Source of the DNA: Flavobacterium sp. HJ-32-4
GTDB taxonomy: Bacteria; Bacteroidota; Bacteroidia; Flavobacteriales; Flavobacteriaceae
Direction: 5' to 3'
NCBI RefSeq assembly: GCF_022532105.1
Contig: NZ_CP092832.1
Location: forward strand, 3,253,001-3,317,000
DNA length: 64,000 nucleotides
Part shown: one piece after another, positions 54,086 through 62,535 of the stretch
How positions within the stretch are numbered: the stretch's first letter is position 1
How the letters are laid out: each line of letters starts with the position of its first letter
Notes under the pieces: model-generated
Databases searched by the model: none
Told to the model about the DNA's origin: nothing
What the model saw: the letters and a program-made list of their open reading frames with translations, nothing else
Translations under genes and position numbers: made by a program

Positions 54086-54155
54086 ATTGTTTCCGATTTG
54101 GGAGGTAAGACTACCAACCTTCGATATTGTTACGGCAGCGCGTCGTTTTTCGGTC

Positions 54156-54989
54156 TTATTTGACCTCGCGCGTAGGCGGTCGCTTCGGACGGAAGGGCAT
54201 CTTCAGCAGTTCGGTGAGGCGGTTGTGCTCGCGTTCGTCGGGATGGGTGTCGATGCCATATACGACATCGGTGGCCGGAAGTTCGCGATAGGTCCCGAAG
54301 AGCCGGTCCCACAACGAAAAGATATTACCGTAATTCGAGTCGGTATAGGGTAAGCGATAATGGTGGTGCACTTTGTGCATATCAGGCGACACCAGCACAA
54401 ACCGCAGCGTCTTATCCAACCACAGGGGCAATTGGATGTTGGCGTGGTTGAACTGCGAAAAAACAACAGACAACGATTGGTACATGAATACCATCCACAT
54501 CGGCGCGCCCGCTAAAAACGTCCCGACGATCGTAAACGCAAATCGGATCACGCTTTCGCCCGGATGGTGCCGGTTGGCCGACGTAGTATCGAGCCAGGTA
54601 TCGGTGTGGTGTATGAGATGGAAACGCCACAGCACGCTCACTTTATGCTCTGCAAGGTGGGCAAAGTAGGCTCCGAAGAGATCGAGTATCATGAGTCCGG
54701 CCAACGTATACAGCCACAACGGTAAGTCAGATAAGAGGTTCAACACTCCGATTTCATGAGCGGCGGCCCATTCCGCGGTTTGCAGCAACAGGAACGCCAT
54801 GACAAAATTGACGACGATGGTTGTGGCCGTAAAGAAGAAATTGATGCCCGCATGCTGCCATTTGCTGTAGGAAAAGGAGGCAAACGGACGTGCATTCTCA
54901 ATCAGCCAGAAAAAGGTAATCCCCCCGGCCAGGATGAGGGCGCGGTGCCAGGACGGAATGGTCTCGAAATACTGTACGATGGTTTCCAT
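54156..54989 (-). CDS. Sterol desaturase/fatty acid hydroxylase family protein
   Basis: The 277-residue membrane protein has five or so hydrophobic helices and the His clusters of the di-iron family: HLAEH (about 112-116), HLIHH (124-128), NRHHPGE (139-145) and DMHKVHHHYRLPY (about 203-215). These enzymes hydroxylate or desaturate fatty acyl chains, sterols or carotenoids with oxygen in the membrane; the substrate here is unknown. It starts two bases after the CHASE3 kinase gene ends and so is almost certainly in its transcript. Confidence 0.9.
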   Translation of the reverse strand: METIVQYFETIPSWHRALILAGGITFFWLIENARPFASFSYSKWQHAGINFFFTATTIVVNFVMAFLLLQTAEWAAAHEIGVLNLLSDLPLWLYTLAGLMILDLFGAYFAHLAEHKVSVLWRFHLIHHTDTWLDTTSANRHHPGESVIRFAFTIVGTFLAGAPMWMVFMYQSLSVVFSQFNHANIQLPLWLDKTLRFVLVSPDMHKVHHHYRLPYTDSNYGNIFSLWDRLFGTYRELPATDVVYGIDTHPDEREHNRLTELLKMPFRPKRPPTREVK

Positions 54990-54991
54990 GA

Positions 54992-56344
54992 TTATAAAGG
55001 AAAATGAACGATAAAGGTACTGCCGGATTGGCCGTCGCTTTCCACGGTGATCTTACCGCCGAGCGCCTCAACCTGTGTTTTGGTCATAAAAAGGCCAATT
55101 CCTTTCGCATCGGTGTTTCGATGGAAAATCTGCCGCATGCCAAAAATTTTATGCCCGTATTTCGAAAGGTCGATGCCAAGGCCATTGTCTTTCACCGTCA
55201 GTTTGACGTAATGGGTGAGTTTCTCGGTGCGGATCTCGATGAGGGGTTTGCGATCCGGATGACTGTATTTCAAGGCGTTGCTGACCAGGTTTTGTAGTAT
55301 ACTCTCAGCATAAATCTTCGGGAAGCGGATAAATGGCGCGCGGTCAAATTCAGATATAACCTGTGCCTCTTTTTCCAGTATTTGTCCCTGCAACGTCGCA
55401 CAGACGTGCTGGCACATATCGCTCAATGCCACTTGCTCACGCTCGATGCCCGTATTGTTCTTGATATGGAGTACGTCAATAAGTTCGTTAAGCGTTTCAT
55501 TGAGATTGACCGATACCTTCTTCAGCATTTCAAATACGGTTCGGTAATCGTCAATCGTACTGTCATCGTTGATGATATCGACCAATGACGAAATGTTGGC
55601 CGCCGGCGACCGCAGGTTGTGCGAGGTGATGTTGGCAAAATCGTTGAGTTGGCGGTTCTGCATGGCCATTTTATGCGTCATTTTGCGTTGCATGTGGATA
55701 CTCCGCACCGTCTGCACCGTGGTGCGTCGGATCTGCAGGTAGCCAAAGACCACCAACCCGAACGTACAGATGACAAAAATGATGAACAGGCTGTCGCGAA
55801 CCCGGACGTTATGGTCGATTTCTTCCAGACGTTTCGCCAGTTGTTGCTGTTGTTGGCGTTGGTATTTGATGATGAACACCCGAATCTTGTCCATCAGTTC
55901 CTTGCCTCTTCCCGACGCAATGATTGTAGTGGCAGCCTCTTCACCTACCAATCGACGCGCTTCCACAATAGAGGCTGAAATACGCTGTTTTTCACCAATC
56001 ATCTGTTTGAGCGCCTCTACTTCCCGCACGTCGCCATGAATCGATTGGGAGAGATCGTGGAGCGAATCAACCAACACCTCAAGGTCGCGGTTACCCAGTT
56101 TATAGAGATTGAGGAATTTCTCCTGTCCCGTGATGGTATACCCACGTGAAGACGTTTCGATACTCACCGTACTGGTCAATATCTTATCGAGCACCGTGCA
56201 GATTTCGTTCGTCTCCATAATCGTCGAACGGTTCTGTTGTACGGTACGGGCCGTGGCAAAGATGGCATAAAACAGCGCTACGAACAAGACACCGCCAACG
56301 GCAAATGACAGGTCGATTTTGGTCAGCAGGGAAAACTTCCGCAT
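54992..56344 (-). CDS. CHASE3-domain sensor histidine kinase
   Basis: The start at 56344 gives 450 residues. Two membrane helices (about 11-31 and 186-204) enclose a periplasmic CHASE3 domain (about 40-180, SIETSSRGYTITGQEKFL). A coiled segment leads to a HisKA-like helix with His242 in ANITSHNLRSPAANISSL. The ATPase domain has LVSNALKYSHPD (N box), DNGLGID (G1) and GIGLFMTKTQVEALGG (G2). No response regulator is adjacent. The downstream gene is a fatty-acid-hydroxylase-type enzyme, a curious partner. Confidence 0.93.
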   Translation of the reverse strand: MRKFSLLTKIDLSFAVGGVLFVALFYAIFATARTVQQNRSTIMETNEICTVLDKILTSTVSIETSSRGYTITGQEKFLNLYKLGNRDLEVLVDSLHDLSQSIHGDVREVEALKQMIGEKQRISASIVEARRLVGEEAATTIIASGRGKELMDKIRVFIIKYQRQQQQQLAKRLEEIDHNVRVRDSLFIIFVICTFGLVVFGYLQIRRTTVQTVRSIHMQRKMTHKMAMQNRQLNDFANITSHNLRSPAANISSLVDIINDDSTIDDYRTVFEMLKKVSVNLNETLNELIDVLHIKNNTGIEREQVALSDMCQHVCATLQGQILEKEAQVISEFDRAPFIRFPKIYAESILQNLVSNALKYSHPDRKPLIEIRTEKLTHYVKLTVKDNGLGIDLSKYGHKIFGMRQIFHRNTDAKGIGLFMTKTQVEALGGKITVESDGQSGSTFIVHFPL

Positions 56345-56431
56345 AGAAAAGAACAACGGTTTCGTCGCTAAAGGTACGTTTTTTCTTAAGAATGTGACAA
56401 ATAATTCCCTGATAACCAGAAACCGGATGGG

Positions 56432-57034
56432 TTATTTCAGGATACGGAAGGTAAGGTTGATCCGCGGCCCTGTCGGGCGGGCCGTTTTCGGTATCTGGTG
56501 TTTCCAGAAATGCTGTGTCGTGCCGCCCATTAGCAACAGGCTTCCGTGCTCAAGCCGCAGTTTTAGTGCCTGTGAAGCATCTTGGTTGTGTCGCAGGTGA
56601 AACATCCGTTCCGCCCCTAAGCTCACCGATGCGATAAGCGGGTCGCGGCCCAGCTCGCGCTCGTTATCGGCGTGCCATCCGTTACTGTCGCGGCCGTCGC
56701 GGTAGAGGTTGAGCAATACTGTCGTAAAGCGGTCAGCACACACCTGTTCGACGGCTTCCTTTATAAACATCAGGGCCGGTGTCCAGGCGTGCGGGTGCAT
56801 GACGATGTTGCTGTAGGCGTAGGGTTTTCCTTCATTGCCATAAAGGGCGGTGAGTCGTGGCTGTGGATGGCTTTTCCCAAATACCACAATATCATCCTGT
56901 TGCCAGGCCGTGTTTTCCAAAAGGAAAGAAAACAGTTCATCCGCCTTGTCGTGGGTAAAGAAAGAAGGATAGTAGGTTACCTCCGCATCGCGCAGGTCAA
57001 ACCGAACGGGCGTCCTTTCTTCCTCAAACAACAA
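56432..57034 (-). CDS. alkB: AlkB-family 2-oxoglutarate/iron dioxygenase
   Basis: The protein repairs alkylated nucleic acid bases by oxidation, or acts on a related target. I chose the GTG at 57034 (TTG codons at 57031 and 57028 are alternatives), giving 200 residues and avoiding overlap with the EamA gene; an ATG far upstream lies inside that gene. Iron ligands are His and Asp in NGWHADNE and His in TTQHFWKHQIPKT; the 2-oxoglutarate Arg pair is in GPRINLTFR. The RDGRDSNGWH stretch is typical of the ALKBH2/3-like bacterial group. It is downstream of the transporter in the same direction. Confidence 0.88.
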   Translation of the reverse strand: MLFEEERTPVRFDLRDAEVTYYPSFFTHDKADELFSFLLENTAWQQDDIVVFGKSHPQPRLTALYGNEGKPYAYSNIVMHPHAWTPALMFIKEAVEQVCADRFTTVLLNLYRDGRDSNGWHADNERELGRDPLIASVSLGAERMFHLRHNQDASQALKLRLEHGSLLLMGGTTQHFWKHQIPKTARPTGPRINLTFRILK

Positions 57035-57039
57035 CACGG

Positions 57040-57936
57040 CTATTCTTTTTTTCGAAGGTACGGAAGATTGAGTAATACAATCGCCGCCAATATCAGCACG
57101 ATGCCCAGCCATTGCGACGGTTGCACGGTTTCATGCAGCAAGACCCATGCCATCGTGACCGAAACGGGCAATTCGAGGGAAGCCACGATACTGCCGGGGC
57201 CGATACCCGCCTTCGGAAAGCCCGCGTTCAACAACAGCGGCGGAATGATGGTACCGAATACCGCGATGGCGAGTCCGTAGGTCAGGAAAATACCCATTTG
57301 GAAAGGCCCGGTTTGTGTGAAAAGGGCGGCCGAAAAAACGATGACCGCTCCACCTGCCAACATCCAGAGACTGCGTTGTGCAGCCGATACGCCCAACGCG
57401 ACTTTATTGGCCGTGAACATGGTGGTGGTAAAGGAGGCAGCAGCCAACATACCCCATACGATACCCCTCCAGTCGGGAAACACCTCGGTATCGAGGAGAT
57501 TGGCGGCCAACACGGTTCCGGCAAGCACCACGGCCACCGCCGTAACACGACCGAGAGAAGGCAGCCGCTGGGTGAGCAGGGCTTCAAGCACCACCCCCAT
57601 CCAGACCGTTTGCATCAGCAATACAATCGCGACCGACACGGGGATATATTTTACGGCGATATAATAGAACAGGCTTGTAAACCCCATCGATGTACCCGCC
57701 AGCAGCAACGAAAACGTCTGCCGTCTGGTCGCCGCGACGGTTTCCGTTTTTCGACTCCGCATGAACAGGTTAATAAGGCCCAAACCGAGCAATCCGATCA
57801 CAAACTGCGATACGGTAACTTCCGCAGTCGTGTATCCCTCGCCATAAGCCAACTTCACAAAAGTGGCCAGCATGCCGTAGCTGGTGGCACCCAGCGCCAC
57901 AAATCCTATTCCCTTTAAAAATTCCCTGTTTCCCAT
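57040..57936 (-). CDS. EamA-family (DMT) transporter
   Basis: The start at 57936 (MGNREFLKGIGFVALGATSYG) gives 298 residues with about ten hydrophobic helices in two EamA halves. The second half ends with SLELPVSVTMAWVLLHETVQPSQWLGIVLILAAIVLLN, the classic closing motif. It should be an inner-membrane exporter of small metabolites. The substrate is unknown. It carries its own promoter box and is followed by alkB only five bases later. Confidence 0.9.
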   Translation of the reverse strand: MGNREFLKGIGFVALGATSYGMLATFVKLAYGEGYTTAEVTVSQFVIGLLGLGLINLFMRSRKTETVAATRRQTFSLLLAGTSMGFTSLFYYIAVKYIPVSVAIVLLMQTVWMGVVLEALLTQRLPSLGRVTAVAVVLAGTVLAANLLDTEVFPDWRGIVWGMLAAASFTTTMFTANKVALGVSAAQRSLWMLAGGAVIVFSAALFTQTGPFQMGIFLTYGLAIAVFGTIIPPLLLNAGFPKAGIGPGSIVASLELPVSVTMAWVLLHETVQPSQWLGIVLILAAIVLLNLPYLRKKE

Positions 57937-57953
57937 AGTGTCGTAAGCGGGCG

Positions 57954-57961
57954 CAAAGATA
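57954..57961 (-). promoter_or_regulatory. -7 box of the EamA/alkB unit
   Basis: The minus strand reads TATCTTTG, 17 bases before the EamA ATG. Confidence 0.6.
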
Positions 57962-58050
57962 CGGAATCGTAACCGTGTACCGCGCCCCACCTAAAATAAA
58001 GCCCTCGTTCCAACGTTTGCACTGCTAACCGGCATCACAGCCTGAAACCC

Positions 58051-58647
58051 ATGCCTATGCGCTACCTACCCCTACTCCTGTTTGTACTTTGTTGCGGAAA
58101 GCCTGCAGAAGAACCTGCGAAACTGAAAACCGAGTACATACGGGTCCACAACGAAGCACGCACGTTTTGCGAGAAGCAGGGCATGAACACCGACTACTAT
58201 TTTCTCGTCGACCTGAGCGTGCATTCCGGGAAACCGCGGTTCTTCATATACGACTTCGCTCGCGGCACAATCGTCGACCAAAACCTCGTCACGCATGGTG
58301 CCTGCGATGTGACGCCCAATCCAACGAAATGGGAAACCGCACGGTTCAGCGATCAACCCGACAGCCATTGTTCGGCCAAAGGGAAGTACAAGATTGGAAA
58401 ACGCGACTATAGCGGCTGGGGTATCCACGTGAAATACTGGCTGCACGGACTCGAAGCCTCCAACCGAAGTGCCGAGGAACGGGTGATCGTATTGCATTCG
58501 TGGTCGGCCGTAAAAGACGGGGAAACCTATCCAACCTACAGTCCTCTGAGTTGGGGATGCCCGGCCGTTTCGGATGCCTTCATGCGGAAGCTGGATGCGC
58601 GACTGAAGCAATCCCGTAAACCGGTTCTTTTGTGGATTATCGGCTGA
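58051..58647 (+). CDS. L,D-transpeptidase-like (YkuD_2) lipoprotein
   Basis: The 198-residue protein has a short lipoprotein-like N-terminus ending FVLCC (Cys14/15); a second ATG at 58057 is possible. The murein L,D-transpeptidase catalytic family (PF13645 type) is shown by YYFLVDLSVHSGKPRFFIYD, VIVLHSWSAV and the active-site SWGCPAVSD with the catalytic Cys. The enzyme would act on peptidoglycan cross-links or on lipoprotein attachment in the periplasm. Its stop is three bases from the convergent DUF2721 gene. Confidence 0.88.
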   Translation: MPMRYLPLLLFVLCCGKPAEEPAKLKTEYIRVHNEARTFCEKQGMNTDYYFLVDLSVHSGKPRFFIYDFARGTIVDQNLVTHGACDVTPNPTKWETARFSDQPDSHCSAKGKYKIGKRDYSGWGIHVKYWLHGLEASNRSAEERVIVLHSWSAVKDGETYPTYSPLSWGCPAVSDAFMRKLDARLKQSRKPVLLWIIG

Positions 58648-58650
58648 CTA

Positions 58651-59049
58651 CTACTCCCCCTCTTCCAAAAGATCGCTCAAATGCACCCTCAGCGCCCGCA
58701 CCGAAATACTGATCTCCCAGAACGAAATGCCCAGCGACACCAGCAGGCTCAAGAGGCTCACGCCAAACAGCACGATGCCTGCAAACGGCTGTTTAAAGAA
58801 CAGCAGCAACATGGCAAACACCGACAAAAACAGGCTCATTACGCCGAACATCTGCATATAACGGATCAACGTCAATCGCAGGTTTAGGTTCCTGATCTCC
58901 AACAGGATACTCCGGTTCCGCTTTTCATCGTAATGTTTCTTCAGTCCACGGATGATCTGCGCGATCGTCAGGAAACGATTCGTATACGCCAGTAAAATCA
59001 ACGACGTGGCAGAAAAAAGCAGGGCGGGTGTTTCGATGGCGAGGGTCAT
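58651..59049 (-). CDS. DUF2721 membrane protein
   Basis: The 132-residue protein has an N-terminal helix (about 8-24), a charged middle (KKHYDEKRNRSILLEIRNL) and two C-terminal helices (about 63-84 and 88-110), as in the DUF2721 family. The function of the family is unknown. It ends in an acidic tail (LSDLLEEGE). Confidence 0.88.
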   Translation of the reverse strand: MTLAIETPALLFSATSLILLAYTNRFLTIAQIIRGLKKHYDEKRNRSILLEIRNLNLRLTLIRYMQMFGVMSLFLSVFAMLLLFFKQPFAGIVLFGVSLLSLLVSLGISFWEISISVRALRVHLSDLLEEGE

Positions 59050-59096
59050 GAGGGAGGGGTTAGGAATTAGGAGTTAGGTGTTGGGTGTTGGGAGTT
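59050..59096. repeat. Degenerate GGAGTTAGG / GTGTTGGG repeats
   Basis: About 45 bases of AGG/GGG-rich words sit upstream of the DUF2721 gene. This is another member of the intergenic degenerate repeat group; no promoter box could be placed here with confidence. Confidence 0.5.
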
Positions 59097-59131
59097 GTGT
59101 GTAACGAAGATACCTCATTCTCTTTATCCTA

Positions 59132-59157
59132 CAAAAAAGCCACCTTGCGGTGGCCTT
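59132..59157 (-). terminator. Terminator of htpG
   Basis: On the minus strand GCCACC pairs with GGTGGC around a 4-base loop and is followed by TTTTTT. It begins just after the stop at 59160. Confidence 0.8.
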
Positions 59158-59159
59158 CT

Positions 59160-61046
59160 TTATTTGATCAGTTCGAAACTGCGTTTCACGAATGCGGTGA
59201 GTTCTTCGCCTTTCAGGAGTCCCTGCGCGATCTTCGCCAGGTCGAGTGCCTGTTTGACCAGGCCTTCGCGCACCGTCTCGTCTTCGGTTGACAGGATGGT
59301 CGTCGCCAGGTCGCTGTTCGTGTTCACCACAAGGTTATACATATCGGGGAAGTTGCCCATCCCGAACATGCCACCGCCACCGGTTTGGCTCATTTCCTTC
59401 ATCCGGCGCATAAACTCCGGCTGCGTGATCAGGAACGGTGCCGCCTGGCTGTCGAGTGCTTCGAGTTGAACGGTGTAGCCCGGAGTAGGCACGACTTTTT
59501 CTACCGCCGACTTGAGTTGTTCTTTTTCCTCATCTGACAACTTCGAAATGGCCGCGTCGTCTTTCTTGATCAGGTTGTCAACGTGATCGGCATCAACGCG
59601 AACGAACGTGATGTCAGAGTTGTCGCCTTCCAGTTTCTGGATAAGGTGCGACACAATCGGCGAGTCGAGCAACAGCACTTCATACCCCTTGTCTTTCGCC
59701 GCAGCAATATACGCGTGCTGCGTTTCTTTATTTCCGGCATACAACAAGACGATCTTACCGTTTTTGTCGGTCTGGTTTTCCTTGACTTTCTCTTTTAGTT
59801 CCTCCAGCGTAAAGTACGAGCCGTCCACCGTCGGGTAGAGCGCAAAAGCCCCCGCCTTCTCATAGAACTTGTCTTCTGAAAGCATGCCATATTCCAATAC
59901 GATCTTGATATCGTTCCATTTCGCTTCGAAATCCGCGCGGTTCTCGTTGAAGAGCGATTTCAGTTTGTCGGCGACTTTACGGGTGATGTAATTCGAGATT
60001 TTCTTCACATTGCCATCGGCCTGAAGGTACGAACGCGATACGTTCAGCGGGATATCCGGTGAATCGATCACGCCTTTAAGCATCGTAAGGAATTCCGGCA
60101 CGATACCTTCTACATTATCGGTAACGAATACCTGGTTTTGGTAGAGTTGGATGCGGTCTTTCTGTATTTGGAGGTTTTCACCCAGCTTCGGGAAATAGAG
60201 GATACCGGTCAGGTTGAACGGGTGGTCTACGTTCAGGTGGATGTGGAAGAGCGGCTCGTCAAACTGCATCGGATACAATTCGCGGTAGAACGACTTATAG
60301 TCCTCTGGCGTGAGATCGGTTGGCTGCTTCGTCCAGGCCGGCTCAGGGTTGTTGATGATGTTGTCTGTCTCGACGGTTTCAGCAACGTAATCGTCTCCGG
60401 CATCTTCCGGCTTCGGAAGGGTTTCTGTGCGGGTTCCGAATTTGATCGGCACCGGCATGAATTTATTGTACTTGCGAAGAAGTTCCGAAATGCGGTGCTC
60501 TTCCAGGAACTCGGTCGAATCGTCGGCGATGTGCAGGATGATTTCCGTTCCGCGATCGGTTTTGTCAGACGGCACCAGGGTGAATTCCGGGCTGCCATCA
60601 CAGGTCCAGTGGGCCGCAGGTTCGTCTTTAAACGACTTGGTGATGATCTCTACCTTCTCGGCGACCATAAAAGCCGAATAGAAACCAAGTCCGAAATGAC
60701 CGATGATACCCGCATCCCTCCCTGCTTCTTTGTATTTGTCAAGGAATTCTTCCGCGCCGGAGAACGCCACCTGGTTGATGTATTTCTCTACTTCATCCGC
60801 CGTCATACCGATACCCTGGTCGATGATGTGCAGTTTTTTAGCGTCTTTGTCGATCCTGACTTCGATGATCGGATGCCCATACTCAACCTTTGCCTCACCG
60901 ATGCGTGTCAGGTGACGGAGTTTAAGGGTAGCGTCGGTGGCATTCGAAACCAGCTCCCGCAAAAAGATCTCGTGGTCGCTGTAAAGGAATTTCTTGATTA
61001 GGGGAAAGATGTTCTCTACCGAAACGTTGATTTTTCCTGTTGTCAT
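59160..61046 (-). CDS. htpG: Molecular chaperone HtpG (Hsp90)
   Basis: The start at 61046 (MTTGKINVSVENIFPLIKKFLYSDHEIFLRELVSNATDA) gives 628 residues; the longer frame adds non-conserved residues. The N-terminal ATPase domain carries ELVSNATDA, DQGIGMT, GHFGLGFYSAFMV and RGTEIILH. The middle domain has LYQNQVFVTDNVEGIVPEFL with the catalytic Arg nearby (SRSYLQAD), and the C-terminal dimer domain is complete. Cytosolic chaperone. Confidence 0.97.
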   Translation of the reverse strand: MTTGKINVSVENIFPLIKKFLYSDHEIFLRELVSNATDATLKLRHLTRIGEAKVEYGHPIIEVRIDKDAKKLHIIDQGIGMTADEVEKYINQVAFSGAEEFLDKYKEAGRDAGIIGHFGLGFYSAFMVAEKVEIITKSFKDEPAAHWTCDGSPEFTLVPSDKTDRGTEIILHIADDSTEFLEEHRISELLRKYNKFMPVPIKFGTRTETLPKPEDAGDDYVAETVETDNIINNPEPAWTKQPTDLTPEDYKSFYRELYPMQFDEPLFHIHLNVDHPFNLTGILYFPKLGENLQIQKDRIQLYQNQVFVTDNVEGIVPEFLTMLKGVIDSPDIPLNVSRSYLQADGNVKKISNYITRKVADKLKSLFNENRADFEAKWNDIKIVLEYGMLSEDKFYEKAGAFALYPTVDGSYFTLEELKEKVKENQTDKNGKIVLLYAGNKETQHAYIAAAKDKGYEVLLLDSPIVSHLIQKLEGDNSDITFVRVDADHVDNLIKKDDAAISKLSDEEKEQLKSAVEKVVPTPGYTVQLEALDSQAAPFLITQPEFMRRMKEMSQTGGGGMFGMGNFPDMYNLVVNTNSDLATTILSTEDETVREGLVKQALDLAKIAQGLLKGEELTAFVKRSFELIK

Positions 61047-61179
61047 GAGTCGTGCTTTTATGGATTTGCCCGCGGCCTGCAAAAGGAATACCACACCCGT
61101 GGAAAATGACAAATTGTCGGTTTAATGCCATTTGAAAGAAAAATAGGTAATTGTACAAGTCGAATTTCGAAAACCGAAG

Positions 61180-61187
61180 TATTTTTG
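61180..61187 (+). promoter_or_regulatory. -7 box of the lipoprotein gene at 61213
   Basis: TATTTTTG matches TAnnTTTG, 25 bases before the start codon. Confidence 0.55.
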
Positions 61188-61212
61188 CAGGATAAACCCA
61201 TTATTCGCACAC

Positions 61213-61689
61213 ATGAAAAAAGCAGTAGTATTCCTGCTTCTGGCGGCTGCGGCCGTTAGCTGCAAATCCACTTCGGCTACCAGTACCAAACTTGACAACA
61301 AATCCGAGCGCGGACTCAGCGGCGACTGGACACTGACGTCGGTCTCCTATCCGGGATCGGAGTATATCCGTGTTTTCTCTTTGGGACTCGCCGACTCGAA
61401 GTGCTTCGAAGGAAGTTCGTGGCATCTTGTCTCCAATAACAATAAAGGAACCATGTCGCTCGCCGGCGGTGCCAATTGCGCAGCCTTCGACTCGCCCATC
61501 ACCTGGTTCGTCAACAAAGAAGGACAGTTCGTGCTGAAAGTATTGAACGCAGGCGAGAAAGCCCGTAAAGTGCGTGACGGTTATGTATTGTCAATGGCCA
61601 ACCAAACCCCTACCTCTTTCCAGTTGGTAGACCGGGTAGACGTAGCCGGCAAAATGACCGAAGTCGTATACCAATTCCAAAAACGCTAA
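61213..61689 (+). CDS. Lipocalin-like lipoprotein
   Basis: The 158-residue protein has a lipoprotein signal ending AAVSC (Cys17). The mature part, GLSGDWTLTSVSYPG, CFEGSSWHLVSNNNKGTMSLAGG, ITWFVNKEGQFVLKVL and SFQLVDRVDVAGKMTEVVYQF, is the short beta-barrel pattern called lipocalin-like in Bacteroidota. Two Cys residues (in DSKCFEG and GANCAAF) could form a disulfide. It lies 15 bases before the OmpA-family gene, so the two are likely co-transcribed. Confidence 0.82.
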   Translation: MKKAVVFLLLAAAAVSCKSTSATSTKLDNKSERGLSGDWTLTSVSYPGSEYIRVFSLGLADSKCFEGSSWHLVSNNNKGTMSLAGGANCAAFDSPITWFVNKEGQFVLKVLNAGEKARKVRDGYVLSMANQTPTSFQLVDRVDVAGKMTEVVYQFQKR

Positions 61690-61704
61690 CCTTATCCCAT
61701 TACC

Positions 61705-62403
61705 ATGAAAAAAATAACAACGATAGCCCTTTCGCTCGCATTCGTCGGAAGCGGCCTTTTGACCGGTTGTGAAGCCGTCAAGAACACGAACAATACCCAA
61801 CGTGGTGCCGCCATCGGTGCCGTGGGCGGGGCCGTCATCGGAGGCGTGCTGGGCAACAACGTCGGAAAAGGCGGAAAAGGAGCCCTTGGCGCCGTCATCG
61901 GTGGTGTCGTAGGCGGTGTGGCCGGTGGTATCATCGGCAACAAAATGGACAAACAGGCACGTGAAATCGACAACGCCGTACCTGGTGCAGAAGTAGAACG
62001 CGTAGGGGAAGGCATCAAGCTGACACTGAAAGAAAATGCCGTCCGCTTCGATGTCAATAAGTCGACGCTGACACCTACCGCCAAAGCGAACCTCGACAAA
62101 CTGGTGACCGTTTTCAATACGTATCCGGATACCGACATCGTCATTTACGGGTATACCGACAGCACCGGTCCGGATGACTATAACCTGACCCTTTCACAGC
62201 AACGTGCCGCCTCGGTCAAGGCCTATCTGGCGTCAAAAGGCATCAACGCCGCCCGTATCCAGACAACCGGTATGGGAGAAGCCGATCCAATTGCCACCAA
62301 TGACACCAAAGACGGACAAGCGCAGAACCGTCGGGTAGAATTCGCTATCACGGCCAACGAGAAAATGAAGGCCGACGCAGCGAAGGAAGCAGCGAAGAAC
62401 TAA
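61705..62403 (+). CDS. OmpA-family lipoprotein with glycine zipper
   Basis: The 232-residue protein has a lipoprotein signal ending LLTGC (Cys22), a glycine-zipper segment (about 33-80, GAAIGAVGGAVIGGVLG and GGVVGGVAGGIIG) and an OmpA C-terminal domain (about 110-222). That domain has FDVNKSTLTPTAKANLDKL, IVIYGYTDSTGPDDYNLTLSQQRAASVKAYL and NRRVEFAI, and should bind peptidoglycan. A role in tethering the outer membrane to the cell wall is likely. The tail is Lys/Ala-rich. Confidence 0.93.
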   Translation: MKKITTIALSLAFVGSGLLTGCEAVKNTNNTQRGAAIGAVGGAVIGGVLGNNVGKGGKGALGAVIGGVVGGVAGGIIGNKMDKQAREIDNAVPGAEVERVGEGIKLTLKENAVRFDVNKSTLTPTAKANLDKLVTVFNTYPDTDIVIYGYTDSTGPDDYNLTLSQQRAASVKAYLASKGINAARIQTTGMGEADPIATNDTKDGQAQNRRVEFAITANEKMKADAAKEAAKN

Positions 62404-62425
62404 TTACAACATACATCCAATGAAG

Positions 62426-62454
62426 AAGACAGCCCGAAACGGCTGTCTTTTTTA
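62426..62454 (+). terminator. Rho-independent terminator of the OmpA-family gene
   Basis: AAGACAGCC / GGCTGTCTT form a perfect 9-bp stem with a 6-base loop followed by a T-run. Confidence 0.9.
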
Positions 62455-62470
62455 TTGCGTCCTCCTTAAA

Positions 62471-62502
62471 CAAAAAGACCTCCCAGAAGGGGAGGCCTTT
62501 TC
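62471..62502 (-). terminator. Terminator of the type IX cargo gene
   Basis: On the minus strand the stem CCTCCC / GGGAGG extended by A/T pairs (one internal mismatch) has a 5-base loop and a T-run. It lies about 35 bases past the stop at 62536. Confidence 0.75.
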
Positions 62503-62535
62503 ATGCAAAAAAATCTATGTATAAATAAGAACGTA

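Noticed and set aside
57035..57112. ATG start at 57112 for the AlkB gene
   Set aside because: It would lie inside the EamA coding region and add non-conserved residues; a GTG or TTG at 57028-57034 fits family length.
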